Assembly (NCBI GenBank): GCA_965659595.1
Contig: CBFHWN010000005.1
Coordinates: 1 to 64,000, forward strand
Source: Casp-actino8 sp965659595
Lineage (GTDB): Bacteria > Actinomycetota > Acidimicrobiia > Acidimicrobiales > Ilumatobacteraceae
DNA: 64,000 bases
Direction: 5' to 3'
The notes under the pieces are model-generated. The model ran no database searches and was not told the origin of the DNA. It saw nothing but the letters and a program-made list of their open reading frames with translations. Shown here in pieces: positions 40,423 to 49,505 of the stretch (position 1 is its first letter; each line of letters opens with the position of its first letter). The translations under genes and the position numbers were made by a program.

Positions 40423-41022
40423 TTGGCCGTGTCGACTGATCGCCTGCAGCGCCAACTCGACTTCTTGGTCGAAATCGATCGACTGAAGGAGATAGAACGT
40501 CAGACGCGGATCGCGGCCGGCCGACGTGAGAACACAGCCGAACACTCGTGGCACCTGGCGATGTATGCACTCGTCCTCGCTGAGCACAGCAATGTAGACG
40601 TCGATCTCTTCCATGTGCTCGCTTTGTGCCTGATCCACGACATCGTCGAGATCGATGCCGGGGACACGTTCGCGTACGACGTGACCGCCAATGGCGACAA
40701 GGAAGACCGTGAACGCTTGGCCGCTGAGCGACTGTTCGGCCTACTCCCGTCGGATCAGGCCGATTACCTCTGGCGGTTGTGGGAGGAATACGAGGCGATG
40801 GAGACGCCCGAGAGCCGCTTCGCGAACGCCGTCGATCGTATGCAGCCGGCCATGTTGAACCACGTAGCCGGTGAGGCTTCTACGTGGAAGGAGCATGGCG
40901 TCACGTTGCCCCAGGCGGTCAAACGACTGTCTCCGATCGGAGACGGATCGGACGCGTTGTGGGCGCATACCCAATCGATCATCGACGAGGCGCGCCAGCG
41001 CGGTCACATTCGCGAAGTCTGA
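40423..41022 (+). CDS. HD-domain phosphohydrolase (YfbR/HDDC2-like 5'-nucleotidase)
   Basis: 199 residues from TTG 40423 (GTG at 40429 is an alternative). The HD motifs are AEHSWHLAMYALVLAEH (first His), CLIHDIVEIDAGD (HD pair, about residue 66) and a downstream Asp in VDRMQPAML. This combination matches YfbR/HDDC2 enzymes, which dephosphorylate deoxynucleoside monophosphates. It forms an operon with the small membrane protein. The end is one base from the convergent rmuC stop. Confidence 0.85.
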   Translation: MAVSTDRLQRQLDFLVEIDRLKEIERQTRIAAGRRENTAEHSWHLAMYALVLAEHSNVDVDLFHVLALCLIHDIVEIDAGDTFAYDVTANGDKEDRERLAAERLFGLLPSDQADYLWRLWEEYEAMETPESRFANAVDRMQPAMLNHVAGEASTWKEHGVTLPQAVKRLSPIGDGSDALWAHTQSIIDEARQRGHIREV

Positions 41023-41023
41023 A

Positions 41024-42223
41024 TCAGTCGTCAATCTCTTCGGCGTCGACCACCTCGTCGTCGCTCGCCGGAAGCTCGGGAATTCCCTGCTTGGTTCGCA
41101 GACGTTCGATCTTTTTGACTTGAGCGTTGAGCTTCTTGAAGCGGGTTCCGTCGACGTTGATGGTCTCGAGGCTCGACTCGAGCTTCTGGAAGGATTTTTC
41201 GACGTCGTCGACCGCAGCGGTGTACTTCTCCCATTCCTTCTGAAAGAGATTGACGAATTGCATGATCTCGGCCGCGGTCTTTTCGGTGTGGAAGGCGTCG
41301 GCCGCCTGACGAATCACGACGAGGAATGCGTAGAGGGTGAGGGGTGAGCAGAGCACCACCTTGCGAGACAAGGCGTAGTCGATGAGCGTGGGGTCACTCT
41401 CGTGGACGAATCCGCTGATGCTTTCGTTGGGGACGAACATGAGGACATAGTCGAGGGTGTTGTCGGTGCTCTTGTCGATGTAATCGCGCTTGGCGAGGAT
41501 GTCGGCGTGGCTTCGGACGGCCTTCACGAAGGCGTCCTGAGCCTGGGTTCGGGCTCCGTCGGTTTCGGCCTGCACGTACTCGGCGTACTTGTCGAGAGGG
41601 AACTTGACGTCCATGTAGAGAACGCGGTCGGGTGGAATGGAGAATCGGTAATCGGGCCGTCCACCGCCGTCGATGATGGTCTGCTTGTCGTAGTTGATGC
41701 CTTCGACGAATCCGGCGGCGCGAAGCATGTCTTCGGCCAGTCGCTCACCCCATTGGCCACGCGCCTGTGAGTTGGACAGCACTCGATTGAGATTCTCGGT
41801 GCGCTGGGTGAGAGCGGCGACGGCTTCGCCCATCTTGTCGTATTGGTTCGTGTTGCGAGAGGCGAGGTCGTGAATCGCCCGGTCGATTTCGACGAGCCGG
41901 CTGCTCACTTGCTCCTGCACTTGCTTCAAACCCTGTTCGATCAACGTGGCGCGGGTGCCGATCTGCTCTCCGCCCTTCTGAGTGACCAGATCGGAGGCGA
42001 GCTTGATGGCTTCTTCGCGGTCGAGTCGGGCCCGTTCGTCGAGTTGACGCAGGGCTTGGCCGAGCGCTTCGTTGACCGTTCGGGACACGTCGGCGGTGAT
42101 GACAGCCGGATCGACAGTAGGGACGACGGGTTGTTCGACCACGGGGGCCTGCTTCGGACGTAGTTGAAGGGTGACGGCCACTCCGAGCAGGACGATGACG
42201 ACGATGAGAAGGACGGTGTTCAT
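41024..42223 (-). CDS. rmuC: DNA recombination protein RmuC homolog
   Basis: 399 residues. An N-terminal membrane helix (VLLIVVIVLLGVAVTLQL) is followed by a long coiled coil (about 45-165) and the RmuC nuclease-like domain: SQARGQWGERLAEDMLRAAGFVEGINYDKQ, RPDYRFSIPPDRVLYMDVKFPLDKY and the C-terminal KSFQKLESSLE. RmuC proteins limit DNA rearrangements. Acidic C-terminus. The convergent HD gene ends one base away. Confidence 0.93.
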   Translation of the reverse strand: MNTVLLIVVIVLLGVAVTLQLRPKQAPVVEQPVVPTVDPAVITADVSRTVNEALGQALRQLDERARLDREEAIKLASDLVTQKGGEQIGTRATLIEQGLKQVQEQVSSRLVEIDRAIHDLASRNTNQYDKMGEAVAALTQRTENLNRVLSNSQARGQWGERLAEDMLRAAGFVEGINYDKQTIIDGGGRPDYRFSIPPDRVLYMDVKFPLDKYAEYVQAETDGARTQAQDAFVKAVRSHADILAKRDYIDKSTDNTLDYVLMFVPNESISGFVHESDPTLIDYALSRKVVLCSPLTLYAFLVVIRQAADAFHTEKTAAEIMQFVNLFQKEWEKYTAAVDDVEKSFQKLESSLETINVDGTRFKKLNAQVKKIERLRTKQGIPELPASDDEVVDAEEIDD

Positions 42224-42257
42224 GAGAATTCAACGCTCCGAGTGCTGGTGAGTGTGA

Positions 42258-42986
42258 TCACGCGAGGCCTTCGATACCGACGAGGCGACCGTCGGCGATT
42301 GTGACGAGATACGTGCCGTCGACGATCACGAAGTCGTCGGATTCAGGGATCGAGTAGGCGGTTCGACCCTGTTCGATCAGGCGAAGAAGTGTGTCGGACC
42401 CGACTACGGCATTTCCGGGGTGGTTCGGATCGCGAGCGTCGACACGCAATGAGACGAAGAGCAGGTCGTCGATCGGCGCCGTGTAAAGAGGGCCGCTGGC
42501 CGAGTCGAAACGGATGAGAAGTGATGTGGACGAGTCGGCACCGTCGAGGTACCCGAGGTAGAAGCCATCGGGAAGAGTGCCGGCGACTCGTCCGTCGGTG
42601 ATCGAGCCGGCGGGAACGGTACGAGGTGACGACGGTGGTTCGGGGGTATCGGCCGGTGTGTAGTCGTCGAGTACGAACGCCACGTCGTTGTGCCCATCTT
42701 CGTCGTGTTCGTCGTCGGTAGTGATCGAGACGGGAGGAGCCACCGAACCGATGGTGATTGTCGGAGTGCTGGAGCCGTCGATCATCACAGTCGAGTCGAC
42801 TGGTTGATTCGGATCAGGTGACGTGGTGATGGGTGACGAGGCGGTGGAGGGGTCACCGGAGATGGAGTTTTGCGCCGAGACGACGAGCAGGGCACCAGCA
42901 CCACCCATCAGGGCAATGAGCAGCACGAACGGCATCTTCGATGCCGACTTCTTTCGCCGCTTTGCCTGTTTTTTCCTACCGGCCAC
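42258..42986 (-). CDS. Predicted membrane-anchored extracytoplasmic protein of unknown function
   Basis: 242 residues, GTG start. A very basic N-terminus (AGRKKQAKRRKKSASK) precedes one membrane helix (MPFVLLIALMGGAGALLVVSA, about 18-38), so the protein is N-in. A Ser/Thr/Pro/Asp-rich linker (45-130) follows, and then a compact C-terminal domain (about 135-242) with DGFYLGYLDGADSSTSLLIRFDSASGPLY and VIVDGTYLVTIADGRLVGIEG. I recognise no family; the domain could bind a ligand or the wall. Confidence 0.6.
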   Translation of the reverse strand: MAGRKKQAKRRKKSASKMPFVLLIALMGGAGALLVVSAQNSISGDPSTASSPITTSPDPNQPVDSTVMIDGSSTPTITIGSVAPPVSITTDDEHDEDGHNDVAFVLDDYTPADTPEPPSSPRTVPAGSITDGRVAGTLPDGFYLGYLDGADSSTSLLIRFDSASGPLYTAPIDDLLFVSLRVDARDPNHPGNAVVGSDTLLRLIEQGRTAYSIPESDDFVIVDGTYLVTIADGRLVGIEGLA

Positions 42987-43028
42987 CTTGTCAGTTTGTC
43001 AGACGGGTGTGACAGGAGGGCGGAGTAC

Positions 43029-43955
43029 TCAGAGCTTCAGGAGGCGGACGTCGTCGACCCGATGGTCGGAGTCCTTGTGCAAGATGAGCGACGCGCGATC
43101 GCGCGTGGGTTCGATGTTCTCTCGCAGGTTGAGCCCGTTGATCTCTTTCCAGATGAATCGGGCCGTGGCCACGGCATCTTCATGTGTGAGATGAGCGTAA
43201 TGCTGAAAGAAGCTGTCGGGATCTTGGAAGATCGACCCTCGGAGCGACAGAAAACGGTCGACGTACCACGATTCAATGTCGGATTCCTCGGCGTCGATAT
43301 AGATCGAGAAGTCGAAATAGTCGCTCACGAATTCGGTGCTCTCAGCCCCGGGAGCGCCGACTTGGAGAACGTTCAAACCTTCGAGGATCAAGATGTCGGG
43401 TTGGCACACCGTGGCTTGCTGACCATCCACGATGTCGTACACCACGTGGCTGTAGACCGGGGCCGATACTTCGGGGCGACCGCTCTTCAATTCGCGTAAG
43501 AACGTGAGGAGAGCACGGGTGTCGTAACTCTCGGGAAAACCTTTGCGATTCATGATGCCGCGCTCTTCGAGAACTCGGTTGGGGTGCAAGAACCCATCGG
43601 TGGTGATGAGGTCGACCTTGGGATGGTCGGGCCACCGGGAGAGCAGAGCCTGCAGGATGCGGGCAAAGGTGCTCTTGCCGACCGCCACCGATCCGGCCAC
43701 ACCGATCACATAGGGAACCTTGGGAGCCAGTTTTCCGAGGAAAGTGGCGGTGACCTTGTGGAGGTTCTGGGTGGCCGACACGTACAGGTTGAGGAGACGA
43801 GTGAGGGGCAGGTACACCGCCGTGACCTCGTCGAGGTCGATGCGTTCGTTGATACCGCGTAGCCCGGCGAGATCGTCTTCTCGCAGGGTCATGGGTGTGG
43901 CGGCTCGGAGCGACGCCCAGAGATCGCGGTCGAAAGTGAGGTAGCGCTCGGGCAC
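43029..43955 (-). CDS. coaA: Pantothenate kinase type I
   Basis: 308 residues, GTG start 7 nt behind a TAGCGT hexamer. The P-loop VIGVAGSVAVGKSTFARIL (about 83-101), LITTDGFLHPNRVLEERG, SYDTRALLTFL and the C-terminal ILHKDSDHRVDDVRLLKL are CoaA signatures. It catalyses the first step of CoA biosynthesis and is feedback-inhibited by CoA. It is leftward, ahead of the unknown membrane-anchored protein. Confidence 0.96.
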   Translation of the reverse strand: MPERYLTFDRDLWASLRAATPMTLREDDLAGLRGINERIDLDEVTAVYLPLTRLLNLYVSATQNLHKVTATFLGKLAPKVPYVIGVAGSVAVGKSTFARILQALLSRWPDHPKVDLITTDGFLHPNRVLEERGIMNRKGFPESYDTRALLTFLRELKSGRPEVSAPVYSHVVYDIVDGQQATVCQPDILILEGLNVLQVGAPGAESTEFVSDYFDFSIYIDAEESDIESWYVDRFLSLRGSIFQDPDSFFQHYAHLTHEDAVATARFIWKEINGLNLRENIEPTRDRASLILHKDSDHRVDDVRLLKL

Positions 43956-43962
43956 GGCTCTG

Positions 43963-43968
43963 ACGCTA
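43963..43968 (-). promoter_or_regulatory. -10 element TAGCGT of a leaderless promoter
   Basis: It lies 7 nt from the GTG at 43955 of coaA. Confidence 0.5.
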
Positions 43969-43997
43969 CGGGCCCAAGGTGCCCAGTGACGACCTGA

Positions 43998-45029
43998 TCA
44001 GGAACGAGGGGCGTGGGGCGAGACGGCGCGATCGCCGCCCGTGAGCACGTCGACACCATCGTCGGTGACGAGCACGGTGTGCTCGAACTGGGCCGTCCGT
44101 TTGCCGTCGGCGGTCACGGCTGTCCAGTCGTCGTCCCACATCTTGTGCTGCCAGGTGCCGAGGGTGATCATCGGCTCGATCGTGAAGACCATGCCCGGCT
44201 TCATGATCATGTTGTTACGAGCGTCGTAGTAGTGCAGCACCTGAATGTCGGTGTGGAATTGCTCACCGATGCCGTGGCCGATGAACGACCGCACCACGCC
44301 GTATTTGTGCTTGTGGGCGTGTTCTTCGATGGCTCGGCCAATGTCGGAGAGCGGGCGATCGGGCTTCACGGCCTCGATGCCCTTCCACATGCATTCTTCG
44401 GTCACGCGGACGAGCTTTCGGTTGGACTCGTCGACCTCGCCGACGAAGAAGGTGGCGTTGGTGTCGCCGTGCACGCCGTCGAGGTAGCAGGTGACGTCGA
44501 GGTTGATGATGTCGCCGGCGCGCAGAACGGTCGAGTCTGGGATGCCGTGGCAGATCACTTCGTTGACCGAGGTGCACACGCTTTTCGGGTAGCCGTGGTA
44601 GTTGAGTGGGCTCGGGTAGGCGCCGGCTTCGATGGTGAGGTCGTGCACCAGGACGTCGATGTCGTTGGTGGTGATACCGGGCTTCACGAACTCGCCGGCC
44701 TGTCGCAAGATGTCGGCGGCGAGAGCGCAGGCCACGCGCATCCGTTCGATGATCTCGGGCGACTTCACACGAGATTCGTTCCAACGCGGAACCTTGCCCG
44801 TGTCGGCGTAGGGCGGACGGGCAATGTGGGCCGGAACGGGCCGCATGGGCGAAACGATTCCGGGAACCACTCGCCCTTCCATGCCCTTGTGGCAACGCTT
44901 GTACTTGCGACCTGATCCGCACCAGCACGGGTCGTTCGACTGCGGGAGAACCGCTGGCACGCCGGGGGTCGCAGAAGCCCCGGAGCCACCGTTCACGTTC
45001 GATTCACCGAGCGATTCGTCAAGACCCAC
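43998..45029 (-). CDS. map: Methionine aminopeptidase type Ic with N-terminal SEC-C zinc motif
   Basis: 343 residues, GTG start 7 nt from a TAGATT hexamer, leaderless. The N-terminal SEC-C motif NDPCWCGSGRKYKRCHKG (about 32-49) is the ribosome-docking zinc finger of type Ic enzymes. The pita-bread domain has metal ligands in NLDVTCYLDGVHGDTNATF (two Asp), FIGHGIGEQFH (His), FTIEPMI (Glu) and TAQFEHTVLVT (Glu). It removes the initiator Met from nascent chains. The genome may hold a second, shorter copy elsewhere, as in other actinobacteria. Confidence 0.95.
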   Translation of the reverse strand: MGLDESLGESNVNGGSGASATPGVPAVLPQSNDPCWCGSGRKYKRCHKGMEGRVVPGIVSPMRPVPAHIARPPYADTGKVPRWNESRVKSPEIIERMRVACALAADILRQAGEFVKPGITTNDIDVLVHDLTIEAGAYPSPLNYHGYPKSVCTSVNEVICHGIPDSTVLRAGDIINLDVTCYLDGVHGDTNATFFVGEVDESNRKLVRVTEECMWKGIEAVKPDRPLSDIGRAIEEHAHKHKYGVVRSFIGHGIGEQFHTDIQVLHYYDARNNMIMKPGMVFTIEPMITLGTWQHKMWDDDWTAVTADGKRTAQFEHTVLVTDDGVDVLTGGDRAVSPHAPRS

Positions 45030-45036
45030 TTGATCA

Positions 45037-45042
45037 AATCTA
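45037..45042 (-). promoter_or_regulatory. -10 element TAGATT of a leaderless promoter
   Basis: It lies 7 nt before the GTG at 45029 of map. Confidence 0.5.
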
Positions 45043-45058
45043 CAGACTGCAGGAATTC

Positions 45059-45112
45059 GCCCACTCTGTTGCGCAAATGACCGCCGGTGGTGGCTAACGC
45101 AACAGAGTGGGC
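45059..45112. repeat. 15-bp perfect inverted repeat with 24-bp spacer
   Basis: GCCCACTCTGTTGCG (45059-45073) and CGCAACAGAGTGGGC (45098-45112) are exact reverse complements. They lie in the 286-bp divergent gap between map and the pilus operon (45030-45315), in which I see no gene. The left arm begins 17 bp beyond the map -10 hexamer, near where a -35 would lie. The arms could be an operator, a cruciform, or the remnant ends of a small element. A T/G-rich stretch follows the right arm (45113-45135). Confidence 0.75.
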
Positions 45113-45315
45113 AAATTTCGTCGTTTTTGTTGGGGAATCTGGTGGCTGGCGATCGATCAGTGTCGTGGTCGAGCCTGACCGCCGGTGGGTCGGCCCTGCG
45201 TTCCGAGCCTTGTTGGGACCCTCATCATCTGGGTCGATCGACCTATCGATCGTCAAGACGCCTTCGAGCATCGTGTCATCCACATCACTCGACCATGTTC
45301 CGAAAAGGGGGACTC

Positions 45316-45969
45316 GTGAGCCAGTTATCCATCGACACGACGTCATCATCGAAGCGAAGCACTGCTTCGAGACTCGTCGAACCACTCCGGCGCCGGAAGG
45401 TTCGGGTTCCAGAGTTGGCGATCGGACTCTTCGTCGTCGCTGCGGCGGTGACCGTGTCCGTGGTTCTCAACACCGACGACACCACGGGGACGGGTGTTCT
45501 GGCCGTGAACCGTGCCCTAGAGCGTGGCGAGATCATCGACAGAAGTGATCTCTCGGTCGTGACGCTGACTGCTGATCAGAACGTTGCTCTTCTCTCGACT
45601 CGGCTTGCCGACGAGGTCGTGGGGATGCGGGCTGCGGTCGACATCGATGCTGGCACACCTCTGTCGTCGTCTCATCTGTTCGATGGTGTTCCGCTGTCGA
45701 CGTCGGACGCCGTAGTTGGCATCGTGGTCGATGATTCCTTCGCCCCAGCCGATCTGGTCGTGGGCGATACGGTGAGAGTCGTCTTCTTGGACACCTCGTT
45801 GGAGGACGGAGACGTCGTCACGACTCTTCCTTCGCTAGCTGAAGTGTGGACGATTTCCATACCTGACGGACTGTCGAGTGAACGTTCGATCAGTCTTCGG
45901 GTGCCTCGCCTCGTCGCAGACTCCTTCGTCGGACATGAGGAAATCCACTTGGTGAAGGTGGTGAGCTGA
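45316..45969 (+). CDS. SAF-domain protein, CpaB/RcpC-like
   Basis: 217 residues from GTG 45316 with AAAAGGGGG upstream (an ATG at 45295 is also in frame). One membrane helix (VPELAIGLFVVAAAVTVSVVL) is followed by a SAF domain (GVLAVNRALERGEIIDRSDLSVVTL... MRAAVDIDAGTPLSSSHLF) like CpaB of Tad pilus systems, which sits outside the membrane. First gene of the pilus operon. Confidence 0.85.
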   Translation: MSQLSIDTTSSSKRSTASRLVEPLRRRKVRVPELAIGLFVVAAAVTVSVVLNTDDTTGTGVLAVNRALERGEIIDRSDLSVVTLTADQNVALLSTRLADEVVGMRAAVDIDAGTPLSSSHLFDGVPLSTSDAVVGIVVDDSFAPADLVVGDTVRVVFLDTSLEDGDVVTTLPSLAEVWTISIPDGLSSERSISLRVPRLVADSFVGHEEIHLVKVVS

Positions 45970-45970
45970 C

Positions 45971-46648
45971 ATGGCGGTCATCACGACATCGACAACCGGC
46001 GGGCTGATGGATCTTGCCACGGTTTCGCTTCACATCGCCTCTCTGTGGCCCAGGCCGATCACCGTCGTCGAGGCTGATCCGGACGGTGGTCGACTGGCGG
46101 CTCGGCATGATTGGGACGTTCACCCGGGTCTTGTCGACTTGACCACCATGACCCGCTCGCACCGGGCTACCTCACACGGCTCTGGTCCGATGACGAGGCG
46201 ATATTCCGACGGCGTCGCAGTCGTGGTCGCTCCTCCAGCGGTGGAACCGATCACGGCAAGTCTCCCTGTGCTGGCACGACATTGGACTCGTATCGACGAA
46301 GTGCTCGGCACCGACGTGCTGGTCGTGACCGGACGGCTACGGCCTGACTCAGCTGCTGATCAGCTCATTGAGGCCGTCGACCGCCGCATTCTGGTCACTC
46401 GTACCGATCTCGAGGATGTCGTATCGGTGGTTCACCGAGCTGATCGAATGCGAGCACTCGGACACTGGCACGTGCTGACTGCTGGAGGACAGTACGACGT
46501 GGCTGATCTCTCGCGAACGATCGAATGGCCGGTGATCGCAGACCTGCTTCCAGACAATCCTCGGGGAAGCTCTCGGCTTCGAGCCTCAATTCGTGAATTC
46601 GCCGAAGGGATCGACCCCGATCGCTCTCGTCACGAGGAGGTGGCCTGA
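45971..46648 (+). CDS. TadZ/CpaE-like protein without a canonical P-loop
   Basis: 225 residues, ATG one base behind cpaB. It lies where Tad loci carry the MinD-like TadZ/CpaE protein that localises the secretion ATPase. ITVVEADPDGGRLAARHDW resembles the MinD/ParA A' box (hydrophobic-EADPDGG). But the first loop, TTSTTGGLMDLATVSLHIASLW, has no GK[ST], so nucleotide binding is doubtful. RILVTRTDLEDVVSVVHRADRM matches the later part of the fold. Overlap with tadA is 1 bp. Confidence 0.65.
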   Translation: MAVITTSTTGGLMDLATVSLHIASLWPRPITVVEADPDGGRLAARHDWDVHPGLVDLTTMTRSHRATSHGSGPMTRRYSDGVAVVVAPPAVEPITASLPVLARHWTRIDEVLGTDVLVVTGRLRPDSAADQLIEAVDRRILVTRTDLEDVVSVVHRADRMRALGHWHVLTAGGQYDVADLSRTIEWPVIADLLPDNPRGSSRLRASIREFAEGIDPDRSRHEEVA

Positions 46649-47949
46649 TGTCGAAAGACGACTTGGCGACTCGACTTCGTGCCTTCGTGGCGGAAGCACT
46701 CGTCGAGAAGCGTCACGAAGCGCGGAGTCGAGCCGACGGACAGCCGACGGAAGCCGACGAAGAGAGCCTGCGAGCTGCAATCTCCACATTCCTGGATCGA
46801 GACGCGACACAACGGCTCCTAGGTGGGCAGTCGACTCTCAGTCCGGACGAGGAACGCGAGATCACTCGTTCGACGATCGATCATTTCATGGGACTTGGAC
46901 CACTCCAACGACTTCTCGACGATCCGAATATCACTGACATCCACGTGCGAGGAACTGGACCGGTTTGGGTGAAGCGCCGGGATGGGAGCCGGGTTGAACT
47001 GCCAGCGGTCGTTGATTCAGATGAGGATCTGATTCGACTGGTTCGAAATGCATCGTCGAGATCGTCACGCGGTGAGCGCAGATTCGATGCATCGACTGTT
47101 GAGTGCAACCTTTGTCTACCTGACGGAAGTCGACTCTTCGCGGTCATGGATGTCTCCTCATCTCCTTCTATCGTGATCAGAAAGCATCAGTTCGCTTTGT
47201 CATCTCTGGATGAACTCCGTAGAGGTGGGCTACTCACCAATGAATTGGAGTCCTTCTTCCGCGCGGCTGTGCTTGCGCGACGAAACATCATTGTTGCCGG
47301 CGGTACAGGATCAGGAAAGACGACTCTGCTTCGCGCTCTCATCAACGAGATTCCTCGTGACGAGCGAATTGTCACCATCGAGGATGCCTACGAGTTAGGA
47401 ATCGATCGCTTCAGTGATCTCCATCCTGATTTCGACACCCTGCAGTCGCGTCCTCCCAACATCGAAGGGCAAGGTGAGATCGCTCTCGCCGACCTCACTC
47501 GTATGGCCCTACGAATGGATCCGGACCGGGTCGTGGTCGGTGAAGTTCGTGGGAGCGAAGCCTTTCCGATGCTTCTCGCCATGAGTCAGGGAAACAACGG
47601 TTCCATGTGCACTCTTCACGCTGATTCGACACGATCGGTCTTCCCGAAGCTGGCGGCTTATGTCTCGATGGCGAATACTGGCCTCCCGGTCGACGTGGTC
47701 AATCTGGTCATTGCGAACGCTGTTCATCTCGTCGTACACATCGAACTGTCCGCAGGAATGCGCCGGATCACGAGTGTCAGAGAGGTAGTTGACGCCGATG
47801 GACCACGCATCGTGTCGAATGAGATTTTCGAAGCTCGAGAAGGTGGGCCGCCTGATGTCGGATATCCGATGACGGGAGAACTCAGAGATCTTCTCTTCGA
47901 GCATGGATACGACGCTTCGTTGTCCAGTCACCTACGGGGTGTGTCGTGA
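46648..47949 (+). CDS. tadA: Type II/IV secretion ATPase TadA/CpaF
   Basis: 433 residues. Walker A IIVAGGTGSGKTTLLRALINEI (about 215-236), the Asp box RIVTIEDAYELG, Walker B MDPDRVVVGEVRGSEAFPMLLAMSQGNNGSMCTLHADST with the His box. The N-terminal domain contains DHFMGLGPLQRLLDDPNITDIHV. It drives assembly of the Flp pilus. Overlaps tadB by 4 bp. Confidence 0.96.
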   Translation: MSKDDLATRLRAFVAEALVEKRHEARSRADGQPTEADEESLRAAISTFLDRDATQRLLGGQSTLSPDEEREITRSTIDHFMGLGPLQRLLDDPNITDIHVRGTGPVWVKRRDGSRVELPAVVDSDEDLIRLVRNASSRSSRGERRFDASTVECNLCLPDGSRLFAVMDVSSSPSIVIRKHQFALSSLDELRRGGLLTNELESFFRAAVLARRNIIVAGGTGSGKTTLLRALINEIPRDERIVTIEDAYELGIDRFSDLHPDFDTLQSRPPNIEGQGEIALADLTRMALRMDPDRVVVGEVRGSEAFPMLLAMSQGNNGSMCTLHADSTRSVFPKLAAYVSMANTGLPVDVVNLVIANAVHLVVHIELSAGMRRITSVREVVDADGPRIVSNEIFEAREGGPPDVGYPMTGELRDLLFEHGYDASLSSHLRGVS

Positions 47950-48653
47950 GGATGACTCTCGCCGTTCTCATCGGGTTGGTCGCCGGAGTTGGAGTCCTGG
48001 CGCTTGCGTCGGCATTTCGCGGTTCGATTTTTACGAGGCAGATGACCTGGCGTCGCCCGACCCGCCGATCGCAGGTCGACGATCGCGAACTCGTCGAAGC
48101 GCTGGCCGTCTGGATCGAGCAGCTTCGAGACACCATGGCGGGAGCCCGAGGCCTCGAGCAGGCGATTGCTGCGACATCGGAGACGGCTCCCGTCCTACTT
48201 CGTCCGTCGGTGATCCGTCTGGCGGACCGACTCGATCACGAATCGCTGTCGACATCGGCACGAACCTTCGCCGAAGAGGTCGACAACTCGCTTGCCGACT
48301 TCGTGGTGGCAGTTCTTGTCACAGCATCTCAACAGCAGGTCCGCGATGTTGGTGCCGTGCTGGGTCAACTGAGCGAATGCTGTCGAGATGAGGTGAAGAT
48401 GCGCACTCGAGTCTGGGTGTCGCGAGCTCGTACTCGAAGTGCCGTGCGCATCATCGTCGGAGTTCTGATCATCTTCATGACTGGTCTCTTCGCTCTCAAC
48501 CGCTCTTACCTCGAACCCTACGGAACTGGTTCCGGAATTGTCGTTCTGATGATTGTCGTCGGCTTGTTCATGGGCGCGCTGTTCTCGATGAACCGGTTGT
48601 CGAAGTTCGAGGCTCCTGCGAGGTTCGTGTCGCATCGAGGAGCAGGATCGTGA
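47946..48653 (+). CDS. tadB: Inner-membrane platform protein TadB-like
   Basis: 235 residues from GTG 47946 (overlap GTGA with tadA). One helix at the N-terminus (LAVLIGLVAGVGVLALASAF) precedes a T2SSF-type cytoplasmic domain (VDDRELVEALAVWIEQLRDTMAGARGLEQAI). Two helices near the C-terminus follow (IIVGVLIIFMTGLFALN and GIVVLMIVVGLFMGALFSMN). With TadC it forms the platform on which TadA acts. Confidence 0.85.
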   Translation: MRMTLAVLIGLVAGVGVLALASAFRGSIFTRQMTWRRPTRRSQVDDRELVEALAVWIEQLRDTMAGARGLEQAIAATSETAPVLLRPSVIRLADRLDHESLSTSARTFAEEVDNSLADFVVAVLVTASQQQVRDVGAVLGQLSECCRDEVKMRTRVWVSRARTRSAVRIIVGVLIIFMTGLFALNRSYLEPYGTGSGIVVLMIVVGLFMGALFSMNRLSKFEAPARFVSHRGAGS

Positions 48654-49489
48654 TCGCAATCCTTCTCAGTTCGAGTGCTCTGGCGGTGGGAGTGGTGATC
48701 GTGCAGCGCTCTCTTCGACGTCCCTCGCTCGAGAGTCGGTTGTCGAGATTCGTAGATATGGCTGACGATCAGCGTCGAACCGATCGTTCCTTGACCGACC
48801 GACTCCTGGCATGCGACGACCGCGATCTTGCGGTCACGGGAACGAACTCGGCCAGATACGCAGCCGAACAAGTCACGTGTGCGGCCGTTGCATTCGCAAC
48901 ACCGATCGCAATGTACCTGGTCCTCGGATTCGGCGGATTGAATCTGCCGATCTCCCTTGTGATCCTCTTGAGCACAACCTTTGGTGCCTGCGGGTTACAG
49001 CTTCCTCGTCTCACTTTGGTTCAAAAGGCCAGCCGAGCTCGACGTGATTTTCGAAGCTCATTGTCGTCCTATCTCGACCTCGTCTCGATCATGTTGTCGG
49101 GAGGCGCAGGTATTGAAACGGCTCTGGTTGCAGCGGCTCGTGTTGGTGATGGGCCGACGTACCACTTGATCTCCGATGCCTTGGACGTCGCTCGATCGAC
49201 TCGACGATCACCCTGGGATGTTTTGGCCGAGGAAGGTCGTCGAATCGGTGTCGATGAGCTCCCGGAACTGGCCGCAACGGTGAAGCTCGGAGGCGAGCAG
49301 GGTGCTCGTATGACCTCGTCTCTCGTTGCTAAGGCCGCATCACTTCGACAGAAGCACATGGCCGAGGTGGAAGCGACGGCGAACTCGTCAACGGAGCGAA
49401 TGGGGTTACCCATGGTTCTCATGTTCGTCGCCTTTTTGGTGCTACTCGGATATCCGGCCATGAACTTGATCAGCCAGGGCTTCGGCTGA
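48650..49489 (+). CDS. tadC: Inner-membrane platform protein TadC-like
   Basis: 279 residues (overlap of 4 bp with tadB). Membrane helices near the start (IAILLSSSALAVGVVIV, then AFATPIAMYLVLGFGGLNLPISLVILL) flank a T2SSF-type domain with SSYLDLVSIMLSGGAGIETALVAAAR. A C-terminal helix (MGLPMVLMFVAFLVLLGYPAMNLIS) follows. The order TadA-TadB-TadC is the standard Tad arrangement. Confidence 0.85.
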   Translation: MIAILLSSSALAVGVVIVQRSLRRPSLESRLSRFVDMADDQRRTDRSLTDRLLACDDRDLAVTGTNSARYAAEQVTCAAVAFATPIAMYLVLGFGGLNLPISLVILLSTTFGACGLQLPRLTLVQKASRARRDFRSSLSSYLDLVSIMLSGGAGIETALVAAARVGDGPTYHLISDALDVARSTRRSPWDVLAEEGRRIGVDELPELAATVKLGGEQGARMTSSLVAKAASLRQKHMAEVEATANSSTERMGLPMVLMFVAFLVLLGYPAMNLISQGFG

Positions 49490-49505
49490 CCGCCCTTCGA
49501 CCGCC

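Noticed and set aside
45295..45315. CpaB starting at ATG 45295
   Set aside because: The Shine-Dalgarno-like AAAAGGGGG lies after this ATG and serves GTG 45316; not fully excluded.
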